A DNA stretch of 64,000 nucleotides, taken from Aquincola tertiaricarbonis. GTDB taxonomy: Bacteria; Pseudomonadota; Gammaproteobacteria; Burkholderiales; Burkholderiaceae_C. Shown piece by piece: positions 55,521 to 63,816 of this stretch. The position numbers were made by a program, and so were the translations under genes. The DNA is taken from assembly GCF_000969605.1 (NCBI RefSeq), contig NZ_JZUE01000013.1, positions 141,609 to 205,608 of the forward strand, read 5' to 3'. The notes beneath the pieces are model-generated. The model ran no database searches, had not been told where the DNA came from, and saw nothing but the letters and a program-made list of their open reading frames with translations. Position 1 is the stretch's first letter; each line of letters opens with the position of its first letter.

Positions 55521-56141
55521 TCAATGCCAGGCAGGCAGCACGTCTTCGCCGGCGATCAGCGCCAGGATGTGCTCGATCGAAAACATCACGATGAGGGCGC
55601 CCGCCACCACCAGCGCCAGGTAGTCCAGGCCCACCGGCACGCCCAGCATGGGCTTGATGTCGGTCCACTTCATCACCGCCCAGGTCCAGCCGCTCCAGCT
55701 CATGATCCCGCCGAACAGCGCCACCAGCGCATGGATCAGGATCTCGATCTTCAGCCGCGCCGCATCGGGCAGCAGCGCCACCAGCGATTCCAGGCCGATG
55801 TGGCCGGCATCGCGCACGCCCACGGCCACGCCCAGCGCGGTGACGTACAGCACCAGCTGCAGCGCCAGGCCCTCGGCCCAGGTGGGCGTGTCGTTGAACA
55901 CGTAGCGGCCGATCACCTGGTACTGCACGCACAGGATGATGGCCAGCAGCATCAGCACCGCGCCGATCAGGCTGGCCTTGGACAGCGCGGCGCACAGCCG
56001 GTTGTAGAGATGGTGCGCCGCGGGGCGCGGCGCGGGCTGGGGATCGGTGGCGGGAGCCACCGGGGCGGCGACGGCCGCGGTGGAAGCGGCATGCGCGACG
56101 GGGGGAACCGGCGCGCCCGTGGGCGGCAGGGCGGTGTTCAT
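55521..56141 (-). CDS. dctQ: TRAP transporter small permease, uronate-type
   Basis: This is the small membrane subunit of the second TRAP system. The 206-residue product has the four DctQ helices (ASLIGAVLMLLAIILCVQYQVIGRYVF with TPTWAEGLALQLVLYVTALG, and two more). It has an N-terminal extension of about 45 Ala/Pro-rich residues that most DctQ proteins lack. The ATG at 56141 is preferred over the one two codons upstream because AGAGG is then 6 bp away. Confidence 0.9.
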   Translation of the reverse strand: MNTALPPTGAPVPPVAHAASTAAVAAPVAPATDPQPAPRPAAHHLYNRLCAALSKASLIGAVLMLLAIILCVQYQVIGRYVFNDTPTWAEGLALQLVLYVTALGVAVGVRDAGHIGLESLVALLPDAARLKIEILIHALVALFGGIMSWSGWTWAVMKWTDIKPMLGVPVGLDYLALVVAGALIVMFSIEHILALIAGEDVLPAWH

Positions 56142-56196
56142 GGGCATCCTCTGGGGCGGGCGGCCGCCCCGCAGGCCGCGGGGCGCCGCCGGGGCG

Positions 56197-57168
56197 TCAC
56201 TTGTTGTCCTGCACGGCCTTGACCAGGCGCTTCAGGTCGGGCGTGGTGATGAACTTGGCGTACACCGGTGCCATCACCTGCTGGAACGAGGCCTTGTCCA
56301 CGCCATCGACGATGGTGGCGCCGGCGGCCTTGACGGTGGCCAGCGACTTGGCCTCCTGCTCGTCCCACTTCTTGCGCTGGAAAGCCACCGATTCCTTGGC
56401 GGCGGCGCGGAACATGTCCTGCTCGGCCTTGGGCAGCTTGTCGAAGATGACCTTCGACATCACCAGCATCTCCGGCGCCATCGAGTGCTCGGTGCGCGAA
56501 TAGAACTTCACCGCCTCGTAGTGCTTGAAGCCTTCGTACGACGGGATGTTGTTCTCGGCCGCGTCGATCAGGCCGGTCTTCAGGCCGGTGTACACCTCGC
56601 CGATGGGAATCGGCGTGGCGTTGGCGCCCATGGCCGAGATCAGCGACACCCACAGGTCGGACTGCTGCACGCGGATCTTCATGCCCTTGGCATCGGCCAC
56701 GCTCTTGACGGCCTTCTTGCCGTAGATGCTGCGCGCGCCGCTGTCGTAGAAGGCCAGCCCGACCATGCCTTCGCTCTCGCAGCCCTTGAGGATCTCCTCG
56801 CCGATGGGGCCGTCCAGCGTCTTGCGCATGTGCTCGATGGAATCGAACAGGAAGGGCATGGTGGGCACCAGCGTCTTCGGGCAGATGGAGTTCAGCGCGC
56901 TGATGTTCACGCGGTTCATCTCCAGCGCGCCGATCTTCACCTGGTCGATGGTTTCCTTCTCGGTGCCCAGCGCGCTCTTGTTGAAGACCTTGATCTTGTA
57001 CTTGCCGTTGCTCTGCTTGTCGAGCACGTCGCTCATGTAGCGCACGGCCGCCACGGTGGGGTAGTCGTCGCTGTTGTGCACGTCGGCCGAGCGGAACTCG
57101 CGGGCGTTGACGGCCGGGGCGATGGCGGCGGCGCCGATCAGCGCGGCCAGCAGCAGTGTCTTGCGCAT
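56197..57168 (-). CDS. dctP: TRAP transporter substrate-binding protein, uronate-type DctP
   Basis: This periplasmic receptor has 323 residues and a signal peptide ([18 protein letters not shown]). The ligand region includes [26 protein letters not shown]-like [11 protein letters not shown], and [19 protein letters not shown] followed by [14 protein letters not shown] associate these with TRAP receptors that bind glucuronate and galacturonate. Operon context agrees: it follows uronate dehydrogenase and the lactonase, 40 bp after the lactonase stop. So uptake and the first oxidation are made together. Confidence 0.92.
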   Translation of the reverse strand: MRKTLLLAALIGAAAIAPAVNAREFRSADVHNSDDYPTVAAVRYMSDVLDKQSNGKYKIKVFNKSALGTEKETIDQVKIGALEMNRVNISALNSICPKTLVPTMPFLFDSIEHMRKTLDGPIGEEILKGCESEGMVGLAFYDSGARSIYGKKAVKSVADAKGMKIRVQQSDLWVSLISAMGANATPIPIGEVYTGLKTGLIDAAENNIPSYEGFKHYEAVKFYSRTEHSMAPEMLVMSKVIFDKLPKAEQDMFRAAAKESVAFQRKKWDEQEAKSLATVKAAGATIVDGVDKASFQQVMAPVYAKFITTPDLKRLVKAVQDNK

Positions 57169-57208
57169 GGGTCAGTCTCCTGTGGGAATGGGGGCGTGGG
57201 CCGGTTCT

Positions 57209-58081
57209 TCAGGCCCGGTAAGGCGCTTCGGGCAGCCCCTTGGCGCCCGGGCGATCGACGAACAGCGCTCCGGCCAGCGTCGCCTGTTCCGGCGGTGGCG
57301 TGGCGGGGCGGATCGATGTGACGTACAACTCGTCCAGCGCGGCGCCGCCAAAGGCGCACATCGCGGGCTTGGCCACCGGCACGGCGATGGAGCGGTCGAG
57401 CCGGCCATCGGGCAGGAAGCGGTGCACCAGGCCGGCATCGTTGGCGCAGATCCAGTAGGCGCCCTCGGCATCCACCGCGGCGCCATCGGGGCGGCCGGGG
57501 TGCTGCGTGAAGTCGATGAACTCGCGGCGGTTGGACGGCGTGCCGTCCTCGTCCAGGTCGAAGGCCCACACCTTCTGCACGCTGGGATGCGAGTCCGACA
57601 GGTACATGGTGCGGTTGTCGGGGCTGAAGCCCAGGCCGTTGGGCGTGATGAAGCCTTGCAGCACCTTGACCAGGCCGCGGCCGTCATACCGGTACAGCGC
57701 GCCGGCATCGCTGGCCAGGCTCATGTCGCGCACCATGGTGCCGGCCCAGAAGCGGCCGGCGCGGTCGGTGCGGCCGTCGTTGAAGCGCATGTTCTCGTGC
57801 GCATGCTCCACCACCTCGATGCGGGCGGTGTCCATGGTGCCGTCGTCCTGCGGCTGCAGGCGCCACAGGCCCGTCTCCATCGCGGCCAGCAGGCCGCCCT
57901 GCGCATGCAGCGCGATGCAGCCGGTGCGCTCGGGCGTGGCCCAGCTCTGGGTGCGGGCGGTGGCCGGGTGGTGGCGGTGCAGCCAGCGGCCGTCGATGTC
58001 CACCCACCACAGCACCTGCTCGGCGGGAGACCACACCGGGCTTTCGCCCACCTGGTCGCGCAGGTCGGATACCGGCTTCAT
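57209..58081 (-). CDS. SMP-30/gluconolactonase-family lactonase (galactarolactone hydrolase)
   Basis: This six-bladed beta-propeller lactonase would open the aldarolactone made by Udh. The 290-residue product has the metal-site residues of the family: Glu in GESPVWSP, Asn in GFITPNGLGFSPDN and Asp in GRPDGAAVDAEGAYW, with FNDGRTDRAGRFWAGTM between them. The start ATG overlaps the udh stop as ATGA, so the lactone producer and opener are translated together. That coupling is the main ground for assigning galactarolactone or glucarolactone as substrate. Confidence 0.9.
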   Translation of the reverse strand: MKPVSDLRDQVGESPVWSPAEQVLWWVDIDGRWLHRHHPATARTQSWATPERTGCIALHAQGGLLAAMETGLWRLQPQDDGTMDTARIEVVEHAHENMRFNDGRTDRAGRFWAGTMVRDMSLASDAGALYRYDGRGLVKVLQGFITPNGLGFSPDNRTMYLSDSHPSVQKVWAFDLDEDGTPSNRREFIDFTQHPGRPDGAAVDAEGAYWICANDAGLVHRFLPDGRLDRSIAVPVAKPAMCAFGGAALDELYVTSIRPATPPPEQATLAGALFVDRPGAKGLPEAPYRA

Positions 58082-58905
58082 TCGAAAGGCCCCGTGCGCA
58101 CGAAGGGGCCGCCCTGGAAGACGTTGGCCGGGTCGCTGAGGTCGGGCCGGGGATCGGCCGCCTCCACCTTGGCGCGGAAGGGCTCGGAGCTGTCCTGCGG
58201 GCGGTAGCCCAGGTGCTGGCCGTACTTGTTGTCGTAGAAGCGGGTGTGGTTGTCGGAGATGCCGAACAGGATGCTGTGGCCCACCACCGGCGCCGTCAGG
58301 CTGGCCACCACCAGGCGCTCCAGGTCGTCGTAGCTCATCCAGGTGGCCAGCATGCGGCGGTTGCGCGGCTCGGGGAAGCTGGAGCCGATGCGCACGCACA
58401 CCGTCTCGATGCCGTGGCGGTCCCAGTAGAAGCGCGACAGGCTCTCGCCAAAGGCCTTGCTCAGGCCGTACAGGCCGTCGGGGCGCATCGGGTCGCGGGC
58501 GTCGATGACCTCGTCCTGCCGGTAGAAGCCGGTGACGTGGTTGCTGCTGGCGAACAGGATGCGCTTGACGCCCTGCTTGCGCGCCGCCTCGTACAGGTTG
58601 TACAGGCCGACGATGTTGGCCTGCAGGATGGGTTCCCACGGCTGCTCGGTGGACACGCCGCCCAGGTGCACCACCGCATCCACGCCTTCCAGCAGCTGGT
58701 GCACGGCGGCGGCGTCTTCCAGGCGGGCGGGCATCAGTTCCTCGCGTTCGCCGGCGCTGCCCAGGTCGTTGATGTCGGACAGGCGCAGCACGTCGCAGTA
58801 GTGCGGCAGTCGGTGCCGCAGCTCCTGGCCCAGGCCGCCGGCCGCGCCGGTCAGCAGCAGGCGCTTGAAGCGGATGGGTGATGGGGCGACCGGGGCAGTG
58901 GACAT
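58078..58905 (-). CDS. udh: Uronate dehydrogenase
   Basis: Udh oxidises D-galacturonate or D-glucuronate with NAD+ to the aldarolactone. The 275-residue product is a short-chain dehydrogenase with TGAAGGLG (19-26) as nucleotide loop, DINDLG after strand 2, the Tyr146-x3-Lys150 pair in LYGLSKAFGE, and SSFPEPRNRRMLATW, which is typical for Udh. It is the first gene of a five-gene operon. A candidate GntR operator begins 13 bp upstream of the ATG and a consensus TTGACA -35 box lies further up. Confidence 0.93.
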   Translation of the reverse strand: MSTAPVAPSPIRFKRLLLTGAAGGLGQELRHRLPHYCDVLRLSDINDLGSAGEREELMPARLEDAAAVHQLLEGVDAVVHLGGVSTEQPWEPILQANIVGLYNLYEAARKQGVKRILFASSNHVTGFYRQDEVIDARDPMRPDGLYGLSKAFGESLSRFYWDRHGIETVCVRIGSSFPEPRNRRMLATWMSYDDLERLVVASLTAPVVGHSILFGISDNHTRFYDNKYGQHLGYRPQDSSEPFRAKVEAADPRPDLSDPANVFQGGPFVRTGPFE

Positions 58906-58917
58906 CGTCGGTTGTCA

Positions 58918-58930
58918 GTTGTCATACAAC
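58918..58930. promoter_or_regulatory. Candidate GntR operator C (GTTGTCATACAAC), before udh
   Basis: It is identical to operator E at 61087 and differs from operator A only in the centre. An extra half-site GTTGTCA sits directly before it (58911-58917), as also at operator E. It lies between the udh promoter and start codon. Confidence 0.75.
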
Positions 58931-58937
58931 GGCCGCA

Positions 58938-58966
58938 ATGGTCGATGAGCGGCCCAGCACTGTCAA
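58938..58966 (-). promoter_or_regulatory. Promoter of the udh operon
   Basis: On the minus strand a perfect TTGACA is followed after 17 bp by GACCAT (3 of 6). A weak -10 box with a perfect -35 box and an operator at +1 fits a tightly repressed promoter. Confidence 0.55.
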
Positions 58967-59042
58967 GCGCGTGCCACGCAGGGTTTACCCGGCGCGGGCA
59001 CCGGGTGGCGGGCGGTGCGGCAAGCCAAGCCGCCGCCCCCAG

Positions 59043-59061
59043 CCTCTCGACTACCGAGAGG
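59043..59061. other. Hairpin in the udh-pectate lyase intergenic region
   Basis: CCTCTCG and CGAGAGG form a perfect 7-bp stem with a 5-nt loop in the 358-bp divergent region. That region otherwise holds operators C and D and the udh promoter. No T-run follows, and no further gene is seen in the stretch. Confidence 0.4.
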
Positions 59062-59199
59062 CCGGGCGCTGAATCGGCAGTTGTGACAGGCCGTACTCAC
59101 TTGTTGACGCGTGCGCGGGCGGGCGCATGCGCGGGCGCGGTGGCACGCCGGGCGGCGGCTTGTGAAGCGGGGTTCCATCCGTGGTCCTGCAAGGCGGCA

Positions 59200-59212
59200 C
59201 TTGTACGATGAC
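59200..59212. promoter_or_regulatory. Candidate GntR operator D (CTTGTACGATGAC), before the pectate lyase
   Basis: It matches GTTGTACGACAAC at 10 of 13 positions and shares TTGTACGATGACC with operator B in front of kdgD. TACGAT inside it may serve as the -10 box. It lies 51 bp upstream of the lyase start. Confidence 0.5.
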
Positions 59213-59263
59213 CTACGACACAACGACAGGGTTGCCCTGGGCAGCCCCACACAGGAGACCAAG

Positions 59264-61051
59264 ATGCTGCGACGCCGTTCCTTCATGTTGTCCACGCTCG
59301 CGCCGGTGGCGCTGGCCGCCTGCGGCGGCAGCGACGACGACGACACCCCGCCGACCGACCCGGCGACCGACACCGCCGCCCAGGCCCGCGACGCGATGAA
59401 GCGTGCCGCGGTGTTCATGGACCAGACCGTGTCCTACCGCGGCGGCTACGTGTGGCAGTACCTGCCCGACCTCACCGTCACCTGGGGCGAGATGGAGGCC
59501 AAGCGCACCATGTGCTGGATCCAGCCGCCCGGCACGCCCACTGCCGGCCACGCGATGCTGGACGCTTACCACGCCACCGGCGACGAGACCTTCTACGCCG
59601 CCGCCGAGCGCACCGCGCTGGCGCTGATCGACGCGCAGCACCCGGCCGGCGGCTGGAACTACATCCACGACTTCGCCGGCGAAGAATCGCTGAAGCACTG
59701 GTACGAGACCATCGGCATCAACGGCTGGCGGCTCGAGGAGTTCCAGCACTACTACGGCAACGCCACCTTCGACGACGCCGGCACCGCCGTGTCCAGCCAG
59801 TTCATGCTGCGCATGTACCTGGAGAAGAAGGACCCGCGCTTCAAGGCCTCGGTGGACAAGGCCATCGGCTTCGTGCTGGCCGCGCAGTTCAGCGGCGGCA
59901 TCGCCGACGGCGGCTGGCCGCAGCGCTTCCCGGCCGCGGCCAATGCCATCACCTCGATGCCGCAGCCCAATCCGCAGCTGCTGCCGGCCGGCGCCACGCA
60001 GGGCATGGAGGACGGCGACTACACCAAGCAGGTGACCTTCAACGACGACGTGGCCGGCGAGAACATCAAGTTCCTGCTCCTGTGCGTGAAGGGCCTGGGC
60101 CGCACCGACCTCGTCACGCCCATCCAGCGCGCCATGGAATGCCTGCGCCGGCTGCAGCAGCCCGGGCCGCAGGCCGGCTGGGGCCTGCAGCACCTGGCCG
60201 CCGACCAGGGCGGCCGACCTGCCGGCGCGCCCGCCGGTGCCCGCAGCTACGAGCCGCGCGCGCTGGCCACGCACACCACGCAGACCAATGTGCAGCAGCT
60301 GTTCAACTACTTCCGCATCACCGGCGACCGCAACTACCTGGCCCGCGTGCCCGAGGCCATCGCCTGGCTGGAAAGCTGCAAGCTCACCGCGCAGCAGGTG
60401 GCCGAGAACCCGCTGCTCGGCGGCGGCCGCACCCATCCCACCTTCATCGAGCTGGGCACCAACCGCGCGCGTTTCGTGCACCGCTACGGCTCCAACATCT
60501 GGAACGGCGCCTACTACGTCGACTACGACCACCGCAACACGCCCAGCCACTACTCGGCCGGCCGCAACATCAACATCGCCGGCCTGCAGCGCACCTATGA
60601 CGAGCTGGCCGGCATGAGCGATGCGGCCGTGGCCGAGATGGCCGCCCGCTCGCCGCTGAAGGTGACCGCCGCTGGCGAGCTGCCCAAGTACTTCTCGCTG
60701 CGCGAGGTGGACTTCCCCGACCTGATGACCGGCGCGGTGATGACGAGCCCCGTCGTGCCCGAGGCCGATGCCGCCGCGGTGATCGCCGACCTGGGCACCA
60801 AGAACCACTGGCTCACGCCGCTGTCCCAGGTGACCAACCCCTACCGCGGCAACGGCCCGGCCACCGAGTACGCGGGCGATGCGTACCGCAGCAAGCACGT
60901 GGGCGACGTGTACGACACCTCGCCCTACGACCCGCAGGACCCGCCGCTGGTGGCGCCCTACGCCAAGCGCGACCGGCCGCTTGGCATCAGCACGGCCGAT
61001 TTCGTCAGCCGCATGGGCAAGCTCATCGCGTACGTGGCACCGGTGAAGTAG
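59264..61051 (+). CDS. Pectate lyase, polysaccharide lyase family 10, lipoprotein
   Basis: This enzyme cleaves polygalacturonate by beta-elimination. The 595-residue product has a short lipoprotein signal (MLRRRSFMLSTLAPVALAAC) with Cys20 and a run of Asp after it, so it is probably outer-membrane anchored. The PL10 (alpha/alpha) barrel follows: YHATGDETFYAAAERTALAL, GGIADGGWPQRFP, YTKQVTFNDDVAGENIKFLL, QTNVQQLFNYFRITGD and THPTFIELGTNRARFVHRYG. About 130 C-terminal residues are less familiar. ACAGGAGACC precedes the ATG at 59264. The gene is divergent from udh. Confidence 0.88.
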   Translation: MLRRRSFMLSTLAPVALAACGGSDDDDTPPTDPATDTAAQARDAMKRAAVFMDQTVSYRGGYVWQYLPDLTVTWGEMEAKRTMCWIQPPGTPTAGHAMLDAYHATGDETFYAAAERTALALIDAQHPAGGWNYIHDFAGEESLKHWYETIGINGWRLEEFQHYYGNATFDDAGTAVSSQFMLRMYLEKKDPRFKASVDKAIGFVLAAQFSGGIADGGWPQRFPAAANAITSMPQPNPQLLPAGATQGMEDGDYTKQVTFNDDVAGENIKFLLLCVKGLGRTDLVTPIQRAMECLRRLQQPGPQAGWGLQHLAADQGGRPAGAPAGARSYEPRALATHTTQTNVQQLFNYFRITGDRNYLARVPEAIAWLESCKLTAQQVAENPLLGGGRTHPTFIELGTNRARFVHRYGSNIWNGAYYVDYDHRNTPSHYSAGRNINIAGLQRTYDELAGMSDAAVAEMAARSPLKVTAAGELPKYFSLREVDFPDLMTGAVMTSPVVPEADAAAVIADLGTKNHWLTPLSQVTNPYRGNGPATEYAGDAYRSKHVGDVYDTSPYDPQDPPLVAPYAKRDRPLGISTADFVSRMGKLIAYVAPVK

Positions 61052-61080
61052 GGTGTGGCACCGGCAACGGCTCAAGGCTG

Positions 61081-61109
61081 TTGTCGGTTGTCATACAACC
61101 CTGCACAAT
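61081..61109 (+). promoter_or_regulatory. Candidate promoter of the GntR gene
   Basis: TTGTCG and CACAAT are separated by 17 bp, and operator E fills most of the spacer. Transcription would begin close to 61116, so the GTG at 61116 would have almost no leader. This raises the chance that translation starts at 61137 or 61176. Confidence 0.45.
61087..61099. promoter_or_regulatory. Candidate GntR operator E (GTTGTCATACAAC), before the regulator gene
   Basis: It is identical to operator C, including a preceding half-site (GTTGTCG, 61080-61086). Its place between possible -35 and -10 boxes of the gntR-type gene indicates self-repression. Confidence 0.75.
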
Positions 61110-61115
61110 GCTGAC

Positions 61116-61895
61116 GTGAAACTGCCCCAAACCTCCGTGAACCCTGCTGTGTCCCCTGGCGCCGACGGTGCCGCCATGCGCCGCCGGCCCCGCACGCTGG
61201 CGCTCGAGCTGGTGGATTCGCTGGGCGACCGCATCCGCGACGGCCAGCTCAAGGTGGGCGACAAGCTGCCCACCGAGGCGGCCATCATGGGTGAGTTCGG
61301 CGTCAGCCGCACGGTGGTGCGCGAGGCCATCTCCAAGCTGCAGGCCTCCGGCCTGGTGGAGACGCGCCACGGCATCGGCACCTTCGTGCGCGGCGTGGGC
61401 GACGAGGCCGAGCCCTTTCGCATCGACCGCGAGCAGCTCGGCACGCTGCGCGACGTGATTGCGCTGCTGGAGCTGCGCATCGGCATGGAGACCGAGGCCT
61501 GCGGCCTGGCGGCCCAGCGCCGCTCGGCCGAGAACCTGGCCGCGATGCGCAGCGCGCTGGACGCCTTCTCGGTGGCGCTGGAGACCGACGGCGACACCGT
61601 GGGCCCCGATTTCCAGTTCCATGTGGAGATCGCGCGGGCCACGCAGAACACGCACTTCATCGGCCTGATGAACTACCTGGGCGCAATGATCATCCCGCGC
61701 GCGCGCCTGAACGGCGCCGACGTGCTGGACGCCGAGCGCCGCGAGTACCTGCGCCGTGTCAACGGCGAGCACGAGAGCATCTACGACGCCATCGTCCACC
61801 AGGACCCCGAAGGGGCCCGGGCCGCGATGCGCACCCACCTGGCCAACAGCCGCGAACGCCGCCGCCGCGCCACCGCGCTGGCAGAACGCGGCTGA
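61116..61895 (+). CDS. GntR-family regulator, FadR subfamily (FCD domain)
   Basis: This is the likely local repressor of the uronate/galactarate genes. The product has 259 residues from the GTG at 61116. The winged helix (RRRPRTLALELVDSLGDRI, then LPTEAAIMGEFGVSRTVVRE and GLVETRHGIGTFV) is followed by an all-helical FCD ligand domain, with LELRIGMETEACGLAA and a metal-site pattern in FQFHVEIARATQN and HESIYDAIVHQDPEGARAAM. The start is uncertain: no Shine-Dalgarno sequence is seen at 61116, 61137 or 61176. Operator E immediately upstream suggests autoregulation. The effector is probably galactarate or a later intermediate (inference). Confidence 0.9.
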   Translation: MKLPQTSVNPAVSPGADGAAMRRRPRTLALELVDSLGDRIRDGQLKVGDKLPTEAAIMGEFGVSRTVVREAISKLQASGLVETRHGIGTFVRGVGDEAEPFRIDREQLGTLRDVIALLELRIGMETEACGLAAQRRSAENLAAMRSALDAFSVALETDGDTVGPDFQFHVEIARATQNTHFIGLMNYLGAMIIPRARLNGADVLDAERREYLRRVNGEHESIYDAIVHQDPEGARAAMRTHLANSRERRRRATALAERG

Positions 61896-61985
61896 AGCGC
61901 GCGCCCTGCTTGCGGGTCGCCGCCTTGTCCGCCTCAGTTCTTTATCGTTAACAGGCCGCCACCCGGCGCCACCCGGAGACCCGCG

Positions 61986-62969
61986 ATGCAGTTCACCACC
62001 CGCAAGTTCCTCCAGGCTTCGGCCGCCCTCGGCCTGCTGGCCGCCACCGGCCTGGCCGGCGCGCAGTCGGCGGCCAACTGGCCCACCAAGCCGATCCGCA
62101 TCATCGTGCCGTACACCCCGGGCGGCTCGTCGGACATCATCGCCCGCATCATCAGCCAGCCGCTGCAGGAGGCGCTGAAGCAGACGGTGATCGTCGAGAA
62201 CAAGCCCGGCGCCAACGGCAACACCGGCAGCGACATGGTGGCCAAGGCCCCGGCCGATGGCTACACGCTGCTGATGTGCGACGTGGGCGCGCTGTCGATC
62301 AGCCCGTCGGTCTACACCAAGCTGCCATTCGATCCGTCCAAGGACCTGAAGGGCGTGACGATGCTGGCCTATTCGCCGCACCTGCTGGTGGTGCACCCGT
62401 CGGTCAAGGCCAACAACCTGAAGGAGCTGGTGGCCCTGTCCCAGGCCGGCAAGATGGACTTCGCCATCACCGCCATCGGCAGCGCGCCGCACCTGGCCGG
62501 CGTGGCGGTCGAGAAGGCGACGCAGGCCAAGTGGGAGTACATCCCGTACAAGGGCGGCTCGCAGGCGCTGAGCGACACCGTGGCCGGCCAGACGCAGGTG
62601 GTGATGAACGGCATGCTGGCCACCTTGCCCTTCGTGCAGTCGGGCAAGCTCAAGGTGCTGGGCGTGAGCAAGGCCACCCGCGTGCCGCTGCTGCCCGAGG
62701 TGCCCACCATCGCCGAGCAGGGCGTCAAGGGCTTCGAGTCGGGCACCTGGCAGGGCATCCTGGCACCGGCCGGCACGCCGCAGGCGGTGGTCGACAAGCT
62801 GCAGGCCGAACTCACGCGCATCATCCGTTCGCCCGAGGTGCGCTCGCGGCTGACGGCCCAGGGCGCCGAGGTCTACACGATGACGCCCACCGAGTTCAAG
62901 ACCTTCTTCGAGAAGGAGCGCAAGCACTGGGCCACCGTGGTGGCCGAAGGCAAGGTCAAGCTCGACTGA
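61986..62969 (+). CDS. Bug/TctC-family periplasmic solute receptor
   Basis: This is the second Bug receptor of the locus, 327 residues, with a signal peptide (ASAALGLLAATGLAGAQ) preceded by TTRKF. Family loops are NWPTKPIRIIVPYTPGGSSDIIAR, ENKPGANGNTGSDMVAKAPADGYT and YIPYKGGSQALSDTVAGQTQ. No TctA/TctB is nearby. It lies 90 bp after the regulator and 16 bp before the aldolase, so it is probably part of the gntR-aldolase-garR transcript. The two Bug receptors are clearly different in sequence, so they are not a recent duplication. Confidence 0.92.
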   Translation: MQFTTRKFLQASAALGLLAATGLAGAQSAANWPTKPIRIIVPYTPGGSSDIIARIISQPLQEALKQTVIVENKPGANGNTGSDMVAKAPADGYTLLMCDVGALSISPSVYTKLPFDPSKDLKGVTMLAYSPHLLVVHPSVKANNLKELVALSQAGKMDFAITAIGSAPHLAGVAVEKATQAKWEYIPYKGGSQALSDTVAGQTQVVMNGMLATLPFVQSGKLKVLGVSKATRVPLLPEVPTIAEQGVKGFESGTWQGILAPAGTPQAVVDKLQAELTRIIRSPEVRSRLTAQGAEVYTMTPTEFKTFFEKERKHWATVVAEGKVKLD

Positions 62970-62985
62970 GCAAGGAGACACGGCC

Positions 62986-63786
62986 ATGAGAGAAAACCGC
63001 TTGCGAACGCTGTGGGCTGAAGGCAAGGCCGCCGTCAACGGCTGGCTGGCCATTCCCAACAGCTTCTCGGCCGAGACCATGGCCCACCAGGGCTGGGACA
63101 CCCTCACCATCGACCTGCAGCACGGCATGGTGGACTACCAGGCCATGGTGGGCATGCTGCAGGCCATCAGCACCACGCCCACCGTGCCGGTGGTGCGCGT
63201 GCCCTGGCTGGAAGCCGGCATCCTGATGAAGACGCTGGACGCGGGCGCCTACGGTGTCATCTGCCCGATGATCAACAGCCGGCAGGACGCGCAGAACCTC
63301 GTCGCCTGGACCCACTACGCACCGCGCGGCACCCGCAGCTTCGGCCCGGTGCGCGCGCTGCTGTACGGCGGGCCCGACTATGCCGAGCATGCCAACGACA
63401 CCATCGTCAGCTTCGCGATGATCGAGACCCGGCAGGCGCTGGACAACCTCGACGACATCCTGTCGGTGGAAGGCCTGGACGCCATCTACATCGGCCCGTC
63501 GGACCTGTCGCTGGCGCTGGGCTGCAAGCCGGTGTTCGATGACGTGGAGCCGCTGGTGGCTCAAGCCATCGACCACATCCTGGAACGCGCCAAGGCCCAC
63601 GGCCTGCGAGCCGGCATCCACAACGGCCGCACCGACATCGCGCTGGGCCGCATCGCCAAGGGCTTCGACTTCGTCACCGTCAGCTCCGACGCGCGGCTCA
63701 TGGCCGCCGGTGCGCAGGAGACGCTGGCCCGCATGCGCGCCGGCCACGAAGCACCGCCCGCCGCCGACCCGGCCGCCGGCTACTGA
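62986..63786 (+). CDS. garL: HpcH/HpaI-family aldolase (GarL-like)
   Basis: This is a class II pyruvate aldolase. GarL splits 5-dehydro-4-deoxy-D-glucarate into pyruvate and tartronate semialdehyde. The 266-residue product has IDLQHGMVDYQAM, the loop PWLEAGILMKTLDAGAYGVICPM, the Arg-containing YAPRGTRSFGP and the metal ligands in FAMIETRQALDNLDDIL and AIYIGPSDLSLALG. The substrate is inferred from the garR gene that follows and the garD gene in the locus; 4-hydroxy-2-oxoheptanedioate aldolase (HpaI) has the same fold. AAGGAG precedes the ATG. Confidence 0.85.
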   Translation: MRENRLRTLWAEGKAAVNGWLAIPNSFSAETMAHQGWDTLTIDLQHGMVDYQAMVGMLQAISTTPTVPVVRVPWLEAGILMKTLDAGAYGVICPMINSRQDAQNLVAWTHYAPRGTRSFGPVRALLYGGPDYAEHANDTIVSFAMIETRQALDNLDDILSVEGLDAIYIGPSDLSLALGCKPVFDDVEPLVAQAIDHILERAKAHGLRAGIHNGRTDIALGRIAKGFDFVTVSSDARLMAAGAQETLARMRAGHEAPPAADPAAGY

Positions 63787-63816
63787 CCCACCTCTCATCC
63801 TTCGAAGGACAACGAC

